Origin: Rhodospirillales bacterium
Lineage (GTDB): Bacteria > Pseudomonadota > Alphaproteobacteria > Rhodospirillales > Defluviicoccaceae
DNA: 37,212 nucleotides
Reading direction: 5' to 3'
NCBI GenBank assembly: GCA_016793875.1
Contig: JAEULG010000096.1
Location: 1 to 37,212 of the forward strand
Made by a program: the position numbers and the translations under genes. This document shows, piece after piece, positions 8,772 to 17,011 of this stretch. Every line of letters starts with the position of its first letter. Position 1 is the stretch's first letter. The notes beneath the pieces were generated by a model that saw only the letters and a list, made by a program, of their open reading frames with translations, searched no databases and was not told the DNA's origin.

Positions 8772-9731
8772 CTACAGCCGCGCCAGCAGTTCACCCTTCT
8801 TTGCCGCGAACTCCTGTTCGGAAAGGATCCCCTTGTCGCGCAGGCCCGCCAGCCGCTCCAGCTTGGCGAAGATTTCGTCGCTGGACCCTGCGGGAGTCTC
8901 CGACGCGGTAGCAGGCTGTGGCGGGACACGCGCTTCCTCACTCGGCGGTACCGGCGCCCCCGGCTGATGCGCCATCGGCGGCGGGGCTGCCATGGCCGCT
9001 GGTGTTCCCGGCTGGTCATCCGCTGCCGGCGCGGCGGCTGGAGCGGCAGGTGTCGACGGATAATTTGCGGAAGCAGGCGGAGCAGCGGGTGTCTTCGCGG
9101 CGTTCGCATCGGCGACAACCGGCAGCTCGCTGAGGCGGACGAGGCCGCGCTGGCTGGTGAAACTCAGCGACGCATCGCCGCTCTGCTGCTGCGAGACGCC
9201 GCCGATCTGATGATCCAGCGTGTCGTAGACGCTGAGGACGCCGTTGACGACGAGGGCGAGCCGGCGGGTGGCTGGAAAGACCGCGTAGCGGATGTCGTTC
9301 TGCTGGCCGACCGAGGACGGCTGGCCCAGTTCCGCCGGCCACCAAGTGCGCGATGTCAGACCGGCCTGCGGCACGAACAGGCTGACGTCGCCCATCATCG
9401 CCGCTGGCGCGCCGCCCCCCTGGCTTTGACTCTGCTGCTGCGTAGGGGCGAAGGCCCCCGGCTTCGTGTACTGACCGACGACGCCGGCGAGCTCGCTGCA
9501 CAAGCCATCGACGCGCGCTTTCAGCGCGTTGTTGAACATATCGCCGATCATTGTCATGCCGCCGCGAGACCATTGCCCCATACCACCGAACTCGGGGTGG
9601 TTGAACTGCGCCATCGCCCCGCCGCCGGCGGCAACTGCCTGCAGCATAACGGTCACCGCATCCGTGCCGAACCCGTAGCGCTGCGCGAGATCGCCGACGA
9701 TCCGTTGTCCTTCCGGCGTCAGTTCCGGCAT
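8772..9731 (-). CDS. SHOCT-domain protein with Pro/Ala-rich linker
   Basis: A 319-residue protein with no signal peptide or membrane helix. The N-terminal block (about 1-85, LTPEGQRIVGDLAQ to ALKARVDGLCSEL) resembles a conserved segment seen in other SHOCT proteins. A Gln/Gly-rich spacer (98-107) leads into a beta-rich middle (about 115-205). A Pro/Ala linker (about 207-283) connects to a C-terminal SHOCT domain (about 285-317, ending LRDKGILSEQEFAAKKGELL). SHOCT is a short C-terminal oligomerisation-type module with no enzymatic activity of its own. The start is supported by AAGGAAAAA upstream. It lies downstream of truA on the same strand but 162 bases away, so co-transcription is uncertain. 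Confidence 0.75.
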   Translation of the reverse strand: MPELTPEGQRIVGDLAQRYGFGTDAVTVMLQAVAAGGGAMAQFNHPEFGGMGQWSRGGMTMIGDMFNNALKARVDGLCSELAGVVGQYTKPGAFAPTQQQSQSQGGGAPAAMMGDVSLFVPQAGLTSRTWWPAELGQPSSVGQQNDIRYAVFPATRRLALVVNGVLSVYDTLDHQIGGVSQQQSGDASLSFTSQRGLVRLSELPVVADANAAKTPAAPPASANYPSTPAAPAAAPAADDQPGTPAAMAAPPPMAHQPGAPVPPSEEARVPPQPATASETPAGSSDEIFAKLERLAGLRDKGILSEQEFAAKKGELLARL

Positions 9732-9893
9732 CAGGTTTTTCCTTTTTCGTTTTCAGGAATCGCGGGGGCAGGGCCTAGCCGCTTGCGCTCGCGAAAATCT
9801 TGCCGCGCTGGCGATGCCGCCGCACCGGTTCCGTTAATCTGGTCCACGCGCCGTAAACCGCAAGGACAGCGGCCTGCATTAGCACTTTTGGCC

Positions 9894-10631
9894 TCAGTAT
9901 TCGACCGCTATCAGACACAGCCCGCCGGGCGGCGCGGTCGGGCCAGCGCGCTCCCGCCGGCGCGCCGCCAGAGCCGCCGCCACGTCGGCCGTCGACCACC
10001 GCCCCTGGCCAACGCGCTCCAGGGTGCCGGCGATGATCCGCACCTGGTTGTGCAGGAAGGATCGGGCGCGCACGTCGATGACCACCTCTTCGCCGTCGCG
10101 GCGCACGCTCAGAGCATCAATCGTCTTCAGCGGCGAGGCGGCGCCACACATCGCCGATCGGAAGGACGTAAAGTCATGCCGTCCAATCAGCAACGCCGCC
10201 GCGTCGGCCATCCGTGTCACGTCGAGCGGGCGCCGCGTCCACCAGACGAAGCCGCGCTCCAGGATCGGCGGAGCCGGCCGATCGAGGATCCGGTAACGAT
10301 AGCGGCGTGCCCGCGCTGAAAACCGCGCATGGAAATCATCGGCCACGGGAAGCGCTTCCAACACCGCCACCGGCGCCGGGCGAAGGTGATAGTTGAGCGC
10401 ATCCCGCACCGTTGCCGCCGTCGCCTCACGGACGAGATCGACGTGCGCCACTTGGCCGGCGGCGTGGACGCCGGCATCGGTCCGGCCGGCCCCGGTGACC
10501 GCCGGCTGCTCGCCGCAGAAGCAGGTAATGGCTTCTTCGAGGCCCTGCTGCACCGACGGTCCGCTGGCCTGACGCTGCCACCCGCAGAACGATGTGCCAT
10601 CGTATTGGATCGTCAGCCGCCACCGGCGCAC
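9894..10631 (-). CDS. truA: tRNA pseudouridine(38-40) synthase
   Basis: A 245-residue enzyme that isomerises uridine to pseudouridine at positions 38-40 of the tRNA anticodon arm. Catalytic Asp52 lies in the signature GAGRTDAGVHA (47-57). The opening RLTIQYDGTSFCGWQRQ and the ending GGLCLIAVEY are typical. Length is slightly below E. coli TruA (270), normal for alphaproteobacteria. The start is GTG, preceded by an almost ideal ribosome site (GGAGGTGA) 4-5 bases away. In many alphaproteobacteria fmt and def lie directly upstream of truA; here the upstream side is an unrelated islet, which marks a rearrangement point. Confidence 0.95.
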   Translation of the reverse strand: MRRWRLTIQYDGTSFCGWQRQASGPSVQQGLEEAITCFCGEQPAVTGAGRTDAGVHAAGQVAHVDLVREATAATVRDALNYHLRPAPVAVLEALPVADDFHARFSARARRYRYRILDRPAPPILERGFVWWTRRPLDVTRMADAAALLIGRHDFTSFRSAMCGAASPLKTIDALSVRRDGEEVVIDVRARSFLHNQVRIIAGTLERVGQGRWSTADVAAALAARRRERAGPTAPPGGLCLIAVEY

Positions 10632-10670
10632 AACTCACCTCCCCCAAAAGTAGAATATTTCGCCTACTGC

Positions 10671-10766
10671 CTATGCTCTCAGTAGCGCGCCGAAGACTAT
10701 GCCCAGACCGGCGAATTCGAGCATGCGCATGGCGCGGGTTTTACGTATTGTGGACAGATCGGTCAT
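10671..10766 (-). CDS. Possible 31-residue small protein or leader upstream of truA
   Basis: An ATG-started frame of 31 codons plus stop, in the truA orientation and 39 bases ahead of its start. The product begins MTDLSTIRKTRAMRML and continues as a short hydrophobic segment (EFAGLGIVFGALL) ending in RA, so it would be a basic-then-hydrophobic helix. AGGA lies about 9 bases upstream. I do not recognise it. Frames this short arise by chance in GC-rich DNA, and the same DNA may carry the promoter of the divergent AraC gene. Confidence 0.22.
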   Translation of the reverse strand: MTDLSTIRKTRAMRMLEFAGLGIVFGALLRA

Positions 10767-10909
10767 TCGTTACGATCCTGTTACAATTGCTAAGCAGCCT
10801 GGGGGAGGGGGGCGGAGCTTATCGCGATGCCGGAACGGCAACCCACGTATCCCCCTCGGTCGGAGCCACTCCGCCAATCTCCCGGATGTAAGTCAGCGAT
10901 GACGGTCGT

Positions 10910-11920
10910 GTGCAAGACTGGCGGGAGGTCTTGCCGCTGATGACACATTATCTGCAGGCACATTGTAGCCTAGACACCAGCGACCTCGACGAAGCACGGG
11001 AGCATGTCAACAAGCTGTGGGAGCGGCATCAGTCGCGTCTGCAGCGGGGACGCACTTACAGGCTGCGCTGGCATCAGGTCGACCTGCGCCGGACCAGCCT
11101 CAGCTACGTCGACAGCTCCAGCGCGATCCACGTGTCCTGCGGCCGGGTAAACGGAAGACTTCGGCTGACGATGCCCGAAGAGGGCCGGGTCCGCCACTGC
11201 ATCGACGGAAAAAGCGTCGACGGAACGCCGGACCAGGGCATCATTTATACGCCGGGCCAGGATCTTGAGCTCGACATCAAGCCATACCGCTCGCTGCTCC
11301 TCAGCATCGACGCGGATTTTCTCGGCCGGGCTGCCCGCCAACGCTTCGAGCGCGTCCCGGGAGCGAGCCTGTGGCCGCACAGCATGCCGCTCGATCTGCC
11401 GCCGGCGGCCACCCTGCGCTCGCTGTGCCGCTGGCTCGGTCAGGAGCTCGACCGGCCAGGTTCACCGCTGCTCACCTCATCCCGGGTCATCCAGGGGTTT
11501 GAGCGGTCGGTGCTCACGCTCTTTCTGGAGTGCCTCGCGGCACGGCCCGAGTTCGCCGAATCGCGTTCCCAAGGAGATCTGGCTCCGCTCCATCTCCAAC
11601 GGATTGAGGAGTGGCTGGACAGCTATTTCCTCGAGCCGGTCGGCGTCGAGGACATGGCTCGCATAGCCGGCATCAGCGTGCGCGCGGTTCAGACGATGTT
11701 CCGGCGGCTGCGGGGCTGCACTCCCTCGGAGGCCCTGATCGCGCGCCGGCTGCAGCATGCCCGCCACCTCCTGGAGACGGCGGGACCAGACACGAAGGTG
11801 ACGGACGTGGCCTACGACTGCGGCTTCTTCCACCTCAGCCGTTTCGCCGCGCGTTACGCCCGGTGCTATGGCGAGCTGCCATCAGAAACGCTCGGCAGAC
11901 GGCTGCGGAAGATCGTCTGA
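10910..11920 (+). CDS. AraC-family transcriptional regulator
   Basis: A 336-residue regulator. The N-terminal part (about 45-200) resembles the AraC-binding-like ligand domain (cupin type) and the C-terminal part (about 228-330) is the double helix-turn-helix DNA-binding domain: first HTH near VGVEDMARIAGISVRAV, second near KVTDVAYDCGFFHLSRFAARY. Ligand and target are unknown and no adjacent operon suggests one. The start is either the GTG at 10910 (used here) or the ATG at 10940, which has GGGAGG 11 bases upstream; both keep all domains. A weak promoter candidate lies at 10748-10776 (TTGTGG, 17 bases, TACGAT). The gene starts the islet between truA and trkH. Confidence 0.85.
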   Translation: MQDWREVLPLMTHYLQAHCSLDTSDLDEAREHVNKLWERHQSRLQRGRTYRLRWHQVDLRRTSLSYVDSSSAIHVSCGRVNGRLRLTMPEEGRVRHCIDGKSVDGTPDQGIIYTPGQDLELDIKPYRSLLLSIDADFLGRAARQRFERVPGASLWPHSMPLDLPPAATLRSLCRWLGQELDRPGSPLLTSSRVIQGFERSVLTLFLECLAARPEFAESRSQGDLAPLHLQRIEEWLDSYFLEPVGVEDMARIAGISVRAVQTMFRRLRGCTPSEALIARRLQHARHLLETAGPDTKVTDVAYDCGFFHLSRFAARYARCYGELPSETLGRRLRKIV

Positions 11921-12046
11921 CTTCACCGCACCGGCTGGTCGGGCCCGCCTTGCGACGTTTGACCCCCCTCCTAACAGTGCGCTGAGATGCCACGAATGGT
12001 GCGCTGCGTTTGGCCCCGTGTATCTCTCCGGTGTCATGTCCGCAAC

Positions 12047-12091
12047 GGCTATTTATAGGCTGTTCAATATTTTGAGCGGTGATAAATAGCC
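12047..12091. repeat. Spaced inverted repeat GGCTATTTAT / ATAAATAGCC
   Basis: Two perfect 10-base arms (12047-12056 and 12082-12091) are separated by 25 bases in a locally AT-rich segment. The geometry could suit a dimeric regulator, or the arms could form a stem in RNA. No gene starts close by on either strand. Confidence 0.6.
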
Positions 12092-12104
12092 ACTATACGA
12101 AATT

Positions 12105-12379
12105 CACCTGCGCTCGTCAGGTGGATAGAGAACGCTGACGCAGCATGCGACAGTGTTGCGGCTGCAAAGAGTGGGGATTGGGCTGCCGGGCCGCGTCATT
12201 GGGGGGTGAGCGACGCGGCCCGGCTCCCGACGTGGTTTGAATGGCCACCCCATTGTGGGGGGAGAAAGGGGTGGCCCCAACGTCAGGCGCAAGCAAACCT
12301 GACGGAATGCGGCGCTTTCGTACAGCGAAAAATCCGCATAAGAGCCATGTGTCGCCAAACGGCAGAGTGGTCGCTCTGC
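12105..12379. repeat. Cluster of six short hairpins, possible structured RNA
   Basis: Perfect inverted repeats follow one another: CACCTG/CAGGTG (12105-12123), the 13-base stem at 12185-12224, GGCCACCCC/GGGGTGGCC (12243-12276), CGTCAGG/CCTGACG (12281-12304), TTTCG/CGAAA (about 12317-12331) and GCAGAG/CTCTGC (12362-12379). None is followed by a clear T-run, so they are not ordinary rho-independent terminators. Strand is unknown. Confidence 0.45.
12185..12224. repeat. Perfect 13-base-pair hairpin
   Basis: GCCGGGCCGCGTC (12185-12197) and its exact complement GACGCGGCCCGGC (12212-12224) enclose a 14-base loop containing a run of six G. It is among the strongest hairpins I found in the window and it is outside any gene. 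Confidence 0.75.
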
Positions 12380-12458
12380 GTACTCCAAATCAGCCCCCGT
12401 CCGTGCGTGCATTTGTCCCCGCACACTGCACACACACCGATAATTCTAGAAATGTACA

Positions 12459-13025
12459 TTACAGCCGGCCGGCAGAAATTGCCCACATCTTGTATGCGGT
12501 CGCGACCTCCCAGGCTTCCTCCTCGATGGCAGCACGATCACGCAGGTAGCGCGCGGCGAAAGAAGCCACACCCCACGTTTCGAATTGCCGGACGTGCGCC
12601 AGTTCATGCGCCCAAATTACCGGGTCGGACGCGACCTCGCGGTCGCGAAACACAATAACGCGATCGATTGTGATCGCTCGCGCATTCGTCAACCGAAATA
12701 CTGCACCCCACGTTCCCGCTGGCCAGCCGACGCGGTAGCGCACGCGCGCCAATAATTCGGGAGGAAAGTACCCACTCAGCAGCGCTTGCATCATCGCCGG
12801 CGGCGGTGCTCCCCCAACAGCGAGCGCGTCTCGCGTCCCGGCGATCCAGGCGGCCAGTGCCGGCGCCGCCTCTCGCACCGCCCGATCAACCATGGCCTTG
12901 CGGACCACGGCTACCGGTCCTGCCGGCGCCGCGCCAGCCACAGGCAGGAGAACACCCGCACCGGCGGCGAGAAGGCCGCCCGCAGCTATCGCGGCAAGAA
13001 GGGCGCGGCGCACCGGGAATAGCAT
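12459..13025 (-). CDS. Secreted HExxH protein, DUF4157-like zinc-protease fold
   Basis: A 188-residue protein with an Arg-containing hydrophobic N-terminus and a likely signal peptide (about 1-33, cleavage near AGA). It carries His140-Glu141-Leu-Ala-His144 in WAHELAHVRQFETWGV, with downstream Glu residues (168-171) that could give the third zinc ligand. This motif and spacing resemble DUF4157 metalloprotease-like domains, some of which occur in secreted toxins and contractile-injection cargo; no such genes are nearby. I chose the ATG at 13025 because it opens with the signal peptide; the frame also allows GTG at 13061. Neither has a good ribosome site. Substrate and role are unknown. Confidence 0.65.
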   Translation of the reverse strand: MLFPVRRALLAAIAAGGLLAAGAGVLLPVAGAAPAGPVAVVRKAMVDRAVREAAPALAAWIAGTRDALAVGGAPPPAMMQALLSGYFPPELLARVRYRVGWPAGTWGAVFRLTNARAITIDRVIVFRDREVASDPVIWAHELAHVRQFETWGVASFAARYLRDRAAIEEEAWEVATAYKMWAISAGRL

Positions 13026-13200
13026 GATGGCACCAACATCAACCGCGAATAGGCGGGGCACACGAGGCGCAAGGAGAACAACGCGGCTGGCTCGGCGATG
13101 CCGCTCTGGCCACCCTTCGACAGGATGTAAGCGACCTACAGCCTCGCCGCACCCGGATTGGCAGCTTTCTTCTCGCCGGTGAACGTGATTTTCCTAGAGT

Positions 13201-14688
13201 CTACTGCTTCCAAAAGGTGCGTGAGAAGAGCGCGAGCACGGTGAACAGCTCCAGGCGCCCGAGCAGCATGGCAAACGCGAGGATCCACTTCGCCGCCGCC
13301 GGAACCGTTGCAAAGCTGCCGGTCGGGCCGACGACCGCGCCGAGGCCGAGACCTGAGTTGCTGACGGCACCAGCGGCGCCGGACAGCGCCGTGACCGGAT
13401 CGAGACCGGTCACGGCGAGCAAGACGCCGACGACGGCGATCGTGATGATGTAGAGCCCGATGAACAGCAGCACGCCGGTAAAGACATCATCGGTGACATG
13501 ACGGCCGTTGTAGGAAGCGACGAAGGTGCCGTGGGGATAGATCAGCCTGTGGATGTGGTTGCGCAGGGCGAGATAGAGAATATCGAGACGGAAGACCTTG
13601 AGCGCACCGGTGGTCGAGCCGCTGCAACCGCCGACGAGGGTCAGCAGAAACAGGACGACCACCGGAGCATTGCCCCAGGTCGTGTAATCGGTGGCAACGA
13701 AGGCTGTCGTTGTCGCCATCGAGATCACCTGGAAGGACACCAGCCGCAGTGCTGCCAGCGGTGGCATGTGCTCGACGACGATCATCCAGCCGCTCAGCGA
13801 GATGACGACGATGAAAAGGAAGCGCAGATAGCCCCGCACCTGCGCATCCTTCACCAGGAGGTCCGGGCGACCTTGAACGAACCGCAGGTAGAGCAGGAAC
13901 GGCAAGCTCCCCGACAGCATGAACACCGAGGTAATCGCCTCGATCGCGGGACTGTCGAAATGGGCGATCGAGGCGTCGGATGTGGCAAAGCCGCCGGTCG
14001 CCACCGTCGACATTGCCTGCGCCACCGCCTCCACCGCGGTCATACCAGCCATCAGCAGGGCGATCATGCAGGCGACCGACAGGCCGATGTAGATGGACAG
14101 CAGCAGAAAGGCGAAGCGCTTGGCCTGGGGCACCGCCTTCTCCGACTTCTCCGATGACTCCAGGCGGAACAGCTGCATGCCGCCGACCTGCAGGAACGGC
14201 AGGATGGCGAGACCGACGACGATGAAGCCGATGCCCCCGACCCACTGCAGGATGCTGCGCCACAGCAGGATACCGGGGGGCGCCCGATCGAGGCCGACGA
14301 CCACCGTTGCGCCTGTCGTCGTCAAGCCAGACATCGCCTCGAAGAAGGCATTGGTGAAATCGAGATTGAACTCAGCGAACATCAACGGCACCGCTGCCGC
14401 CAGCGCCGAGGCCAGCCACACGCCGGTGGTAAACAGGAACCCCTGGCGGATGCTGAGCGATTGGATCGGCCCGGCGGTGGCAAGCGCCATCGCCGCCCCG
14501 CAGAACACCGTCACTGCCGAGGCGGTGGCGAACACCTGCCAGTCGGGATGGCCGGCGATCCAGTCGACCGACGCCGGCAACAGCATGATCACGCCCAGCG
14601 CGGTGACGAACAAGCCGATGACGTGGACGACAGGCCGCAGCTCGAACGCGTCGCTGGCCCCGCCCGTCGCCACACGCCCGCGCATCAT
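13201..14688 (-). CDS. trkH: Trk-type potassium uptake protein TrkH
   Basis: A 495-residue inner-membrane K+ translocating subunit. Four selectivity-filter repeats are visible: TTTGA (123-127), ATGGF (230-234), a third near SMATTTAFVATDY and a fourth near AVSNSGLGLG, each between membrane helices. Length matches E. coli TrkH (483). It normally works with the cytoplasmic NAD-binding gating ring TrkA; no trkA lies in the window. Two adjacent ATG codons (14688, 14685) could start it, with no clear ribosome site. It is downstream of hinT on the same strand with a 43-base gap, so it may be the last gene of that transcript. Confidence 0.94.
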   Translation of the reverse strand: MMRGRVATGGASDAFELRPVVHVIGLFVTALGVIMLLPASVDWIAGHPDWQVFATASAVTVFCGAAMALATAGPIQSLSIRQGFLFTTGVWLASALAAAVPLMFAEFNLDFTNAFFEAMSGLTTTGATVVVGLDRAPPGILLWRSILQWVGGIGFIVVGLAILPFLQVGGMQLFRLESSEKSEKAVPQAKRFAFLLLSIYIGLSVACMIALLMAGMTAVEAVAQAMSTVATGGFATSDASIAHFDSPAIEAITSVFMLSGSLPFLLYLRFVQGRPDLLVKDAQVRGYLRFLFIVVISLSGWMIVVEHMPPLAALRLVSFQVISMATTTAFVATDYTTWGNAPVVVLFLLTLVGGCSGSTTGALKVFRLDILYLALRNHIHRLIYPHGTFVASYNGRHVTDDVFTGVLLFIGLYIITIAVVGVLLAVTGLDPVTALSGAAGAVSNSGLGLGAVVGPTGSFATVPAAAKWILAFAMLLGRLELFTVLALFSRTFWKQ

Positions 14689-14731
14689 CGTGGCGATCCG
14701 CCGGCCGGCCGGGGACGCGTGCCGCCCGCGA

Positions 14732-15097
14732 TCAGCCTGGCGATTTCAGCATCGGACCGAGCGGCCGGCCGGCAAAGATGTGCACGTGGAAGTGCATCAC
14801 CTCCTGATGGGCGTCGGCGCCGTTGTTGGCGAGGATGCGATACCCCGACTCGAGGACGCCCAGCTGCCGCGCGGTAGCGGCGACCGCCTTGAAAAAACCG
14901 CCGACGAACGCCGGCGAGGCATTGGCACAAAGATCCTCGAGGGAGACATAGGGGCCCTTCGGAATGACCAGCACATGCACCGGTGCCGCCGGCCGGATAT
15001 CATGGAAGGCCAGCGCGAAGTCGTCCTCGTACGCCTTCTTGCAGGGAATCTCGCCGCGCAGGATCCTCGCGAAGATGTTGTTGTCGTCGTAAACCAT
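14732..15097 (-). CDS. hinT: HIT-family purine nucleoside phosphoramidase (HinT type)
   Basis: A 121-residue histidine-triad protein. The motif HFHVHIFAG includes His102, His104 and His106, and the upstream block HVLVIPKGPYVSLEDL is typical of the Hint branch, which hydrolyses aminoacyl- and other nucleoside phosphoramidates. Length matches E. coli HinT (119). It follows hisE by 37 bases on the same strand, a neighbourhood I recall from other alphaproteobacteria, so it is probably the tail of the histidine operon. Confidence 0.93.
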   Translation of the reverse strand: MVYDDNNIFARILRGEIPCKKAYEDDFALAFHDIRPAAPVHVLVIPKGPYVSLEDLCANASPAFVGGFFKAVAATARQLGVLESGYRILANNGADAHQEVMHFHVHIFAGRPLGPMLKSPG

Positions 15098-15134
15098 CGC
15101 CTCTCCCCAGCCTCGCCATCCGCCTTAGCGACGT

Positions 15135-15485
15135 TTATTTCTCCTGCGATGCGTTAGCCCTCATCGCTTTTTCAACCAGCCCCGAGACCCCTTCGCGCTT
15201 GGCAAGCTGCGTCCATACGTCTCGCGGCTTGATGCCACAGGCCACCCACAGCACCATCAGGTGGTAGAGCAGGTCGGCGCTTTCCGCGGCGAGCTGCTCA
15301 CGGCCCTCTGCCAGCGCCGCGATCACCACCTCGACCGCCTCCTCGCCGGTTTTCTTGGCGATCTTGACGCGGCCCTTGCTCAGCAGCCGTGCCGTATATG
15401 AGCTGGCGGGATCGCCGCCGCGCCGGCTTTCAATTACCTCGAATAGCTTTTCCAGGATCCGCCCGTCGTGACGCTCACCACTCAT
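15135..15485 (-). CDS. hisE: Phosphoribosyl-ATP pyrophosphatase
   Basis: A 116-residue enzyme that hydrolyses PR-ATP to PR-AMP and pyrophosphate in the second step of histidine synthesis. It belongs to the MazG/all-alpha NTP pyrophosphatase fold: metal-binding acidic clusters are visible in [13 protein letters not shown] and [11 protein letters not shown]. It is a stand-alone HisE; the HisI cyclohydrolase domain is not fused and not in the window. The ATG start overlaps the hisF stop by four bases (15482-15485), so translation is coupled. Confidence 0.95.
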   Translation of the reverse strand: MSGERHDGRILEKLFEVIESRRGGDPASSYTARLLSKGRVKIAKKTGEEAVEVVIAALAEGREQLAAESADLLYHLMVLWVACGIKPRDVWTQLAKREGVSGLVEKAMRANASQEK

Positions 15486-16267
15486 GCGCCGGTCTCCCCG
15501 CTATTCTTCTCTTCGCGCACGGCGATGCCGGCCCGCCGCATGTGCGCCTTCGCCTGAGCAATGGTGAACGTGCCGAAATGGAAGATCGAGGCCGCCAGCA
15601 CCGCCGACGCATGCCCCTCGGCGACCCCCTCGACCAGATGGTCGAGCGTCCCGACCCCGCCCGAAGCGATCACCGGCACCGGCACCGCATCGGCGATGGC
15701 GCGGGTCAGCGGCAAGTCGAACCCCTGCTTGGTGCCGTCGCGATCCATCGAAGTCAGCAGGATCTCGCCCGCCCCCAGGTCGGTCATCCGCCGCGCCCAG
15801 GCAACCGCATCGATGCCGGTGGGCCGCCGGCCGCCGTGGGTGAACACCTCGAAGCGGTCGGCGCCGACCGACTTGGCATCGACGGCGACGACGATGCACT
15901 GGTTGCCAAATTTCTCCGCCGCCTCGCCGACGAACTCCGGCCGGGCGACGGCAGCTGTGTTGATCGAAACCTTGTCGGCCCCGGCGAGCAGCAGCTTGCG
16001 GATGTCCTCGAGCGTGCGCACGCCGCCACCGACGGTCAGCGGCATGAAGCACTGCTCGGCTGTGCGGCGGACGACATCGAAGATGGTCTCGCGGTTCTCG
16101 TGGCTGGCGGTGATATCGAGGAAGCACAGCTCGTCGGCGCCGGCGGCATCGTAGACGCGCGCCTGCTCCACCGGATCACCCGCATCGACCAGATCGACGA
16201 AACGCACGCCCTTGACGACACGTCCAGCATTGACGTCGAGGCAGGGAATGATGCGGACCTTCAGCAC
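15482..16267 (-). CDS. hisF: Imidazole glycerol phosphate synthase, cyclase subunit
   Basis: A 261-residue TIM barrel that uses ammonia from HisH to convert PRFAR to imidazole-glycerol phosphate and AICAR. Catalytic Asp11 ([14 protein letters not shown]) and Asp130 (IVVAVDAK) are present, with phosphate-binding TVGGGVR (78-84) and a C-terminal GG motif (IASGGVG). Length is usual. The start is GTG, three bases after the hisA stop, and gives the family-typical opening [11 protein letters not shown]. It pairs with HisH, encoded two genes upstream. Confidence 0.96.
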   Translation of the reverse strand: MLKVRIIPCLDVNAGRVVKGVRFVDLVDAGDPVEQARVYDAAGADELCFLDITASHENRETIFDVVRRTAEQCFMPLTVGGGVRTLEDIRKLLLAGADKVSINTAAVARPEFVGEAAEKFGNQCIVVAVDAKSVGADRFEVFTHGGRRPTGIDAVAWARRMTDLGAGEILLTSMDRDGTKQGFDLPLTRAIADAVPVPVIASGGVGTLDHLVEGVAEGHASAVLAASIFHFGTFTIAQAKAHMRRAGIAVREEKNSGETGA

Positions 16268-16270
16268 GGC

Positions 16271-17011
16271 TCACTTCCCGTCCGTCGCGTGGTGCAGCAG
16301 CCGGACCGCTTCTGCCGCATCGACCCGCCCGTCGTAAAGCGCGCGGCCACAGACGACGCCGGCGATGACGCCCTCGCCGGCAGCCTTCGCCGCTTCCAGA
16401 TCCGCCATTGTCGAGACGCCGCCGGACATGATCACCGGGATATCTATGGCGCTGGCGAGCGCCACCGTCGCCTCGATGTTGGGGCCTTGCATGACACCGT
16501 CGCGGCCGATGTCGGTGAAAATGATGGCGGCAACCCCGGCATCCTCGAAGCGCCGCGCCAAGTCGAGAGCGCTGGTATCCGACTGCTCCGACCAGCCTTC
16601 CACTGCCACGCGCCCATCGCGGGCGTCGATGCCAACGGCGATGCGACCGGGGAAATCGGCGCAGGCATCGCGGACGAGATCGGGATAGCGCAGCGCAGCG
16701 GTGCCGAGGATGACCCGGCGGACGCCGCGGTCCAGCCAGTTGGCGGCCGTCGCCAGCGTGCGGATGCCGCCGCCGAGCTGGACCGGCAGATCGACCGCCG
16801 CCATGATGGCGGCGACGGCGCTGCCGTTGACCGGACGGCCGGCAAACGCTCCGTCGAGATCGACGACGTGCAACCACCGGCAGCCGGCATCGGCAAAGAT
16901 CCGCGCCTGATCCGCCGGATCCTGGTTGAACTCGATCGCTGTCGCCATGTCGCCCCGGCGCAGGCGGACGCAGCGCCCCTGCTTCAGGTCGATCGCCGGA
17001 AAGAAGATCAC
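16271..17011 (-). CDS. hisA: ProFAR isomerase
   Basis: A 246-residue TIM barrel catalysing the Amadori rearrangement of ProFAR to PRFAR. With the start used here, Asp8 ([10 protein letters not shown]) and Asp129 (AVGIDARDG) are the catalytic pair. The frame also allows a GTG three codons earlier at 17020. I prefer the GTG at 17011 because it gives the typical HisA opening ([12 protein letters not shown]) and makes a four-base overlap (GTGA, 17008-17011) with the hisH stop, like the other junctions of this operon. Confidence 0.95.
   Translation of the reverse strand: MIFFPAIDLKQGRCVRLRRGDMATAIEFNQDPADQARIFADAGCRWLHVVDLDGAFAGRPVNGSAVAAIMAAVDLPVQLGGGIRTLATAANWLDRGVRRVILGTAALRYPDLVRDACADFPGRIAVGIDARDGRVAVEGWSEQSDTSALDLARRFEDAGVAAIIFTDIGRDGVMQGPNIEATVALASAIDIPVIMSGGVSTMADLEAAKAAGEGVIAGVVCGRALYDGRVDAAEAVRLLHHATDGK

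Larger units (their letters stand above)
11921..12458. other. Gene-poor intergenic stretch rich in inverted repeats
   Basis: About 540 bases between the convergent AraC and HExxH-protein genes. No reading frame here has a ribosome site or recognisable product. It contains an AT-richer segment (about 12045-12105) with a spaced inverted repeat, then a series of short hairpins from 12105 to 12379. It could be the remnant of a mobile element, a structured RNA, or a run of terminators. Confidence 0.6.

Noticed and set aside
9775..9879. 34-residue minus-strand frame between truA and the SHOCT gene
   Set aside because: Poor ribosome site spacing and a basic, unconvincing product.
10798..10815. G-rich run that could form a quadruplex
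   Set aside because: Only one compact run of G with few separate tracts; too weak to report in a GC-rich genome.
12104..12433. Minus-strand frame of 109 codons in the hairpin-rich islet
   Set aside because: It has no ribosome site and runs through all the inverted repeats; it reads like translations of non-coding or element-flank DNA. Not supportable as a gene.
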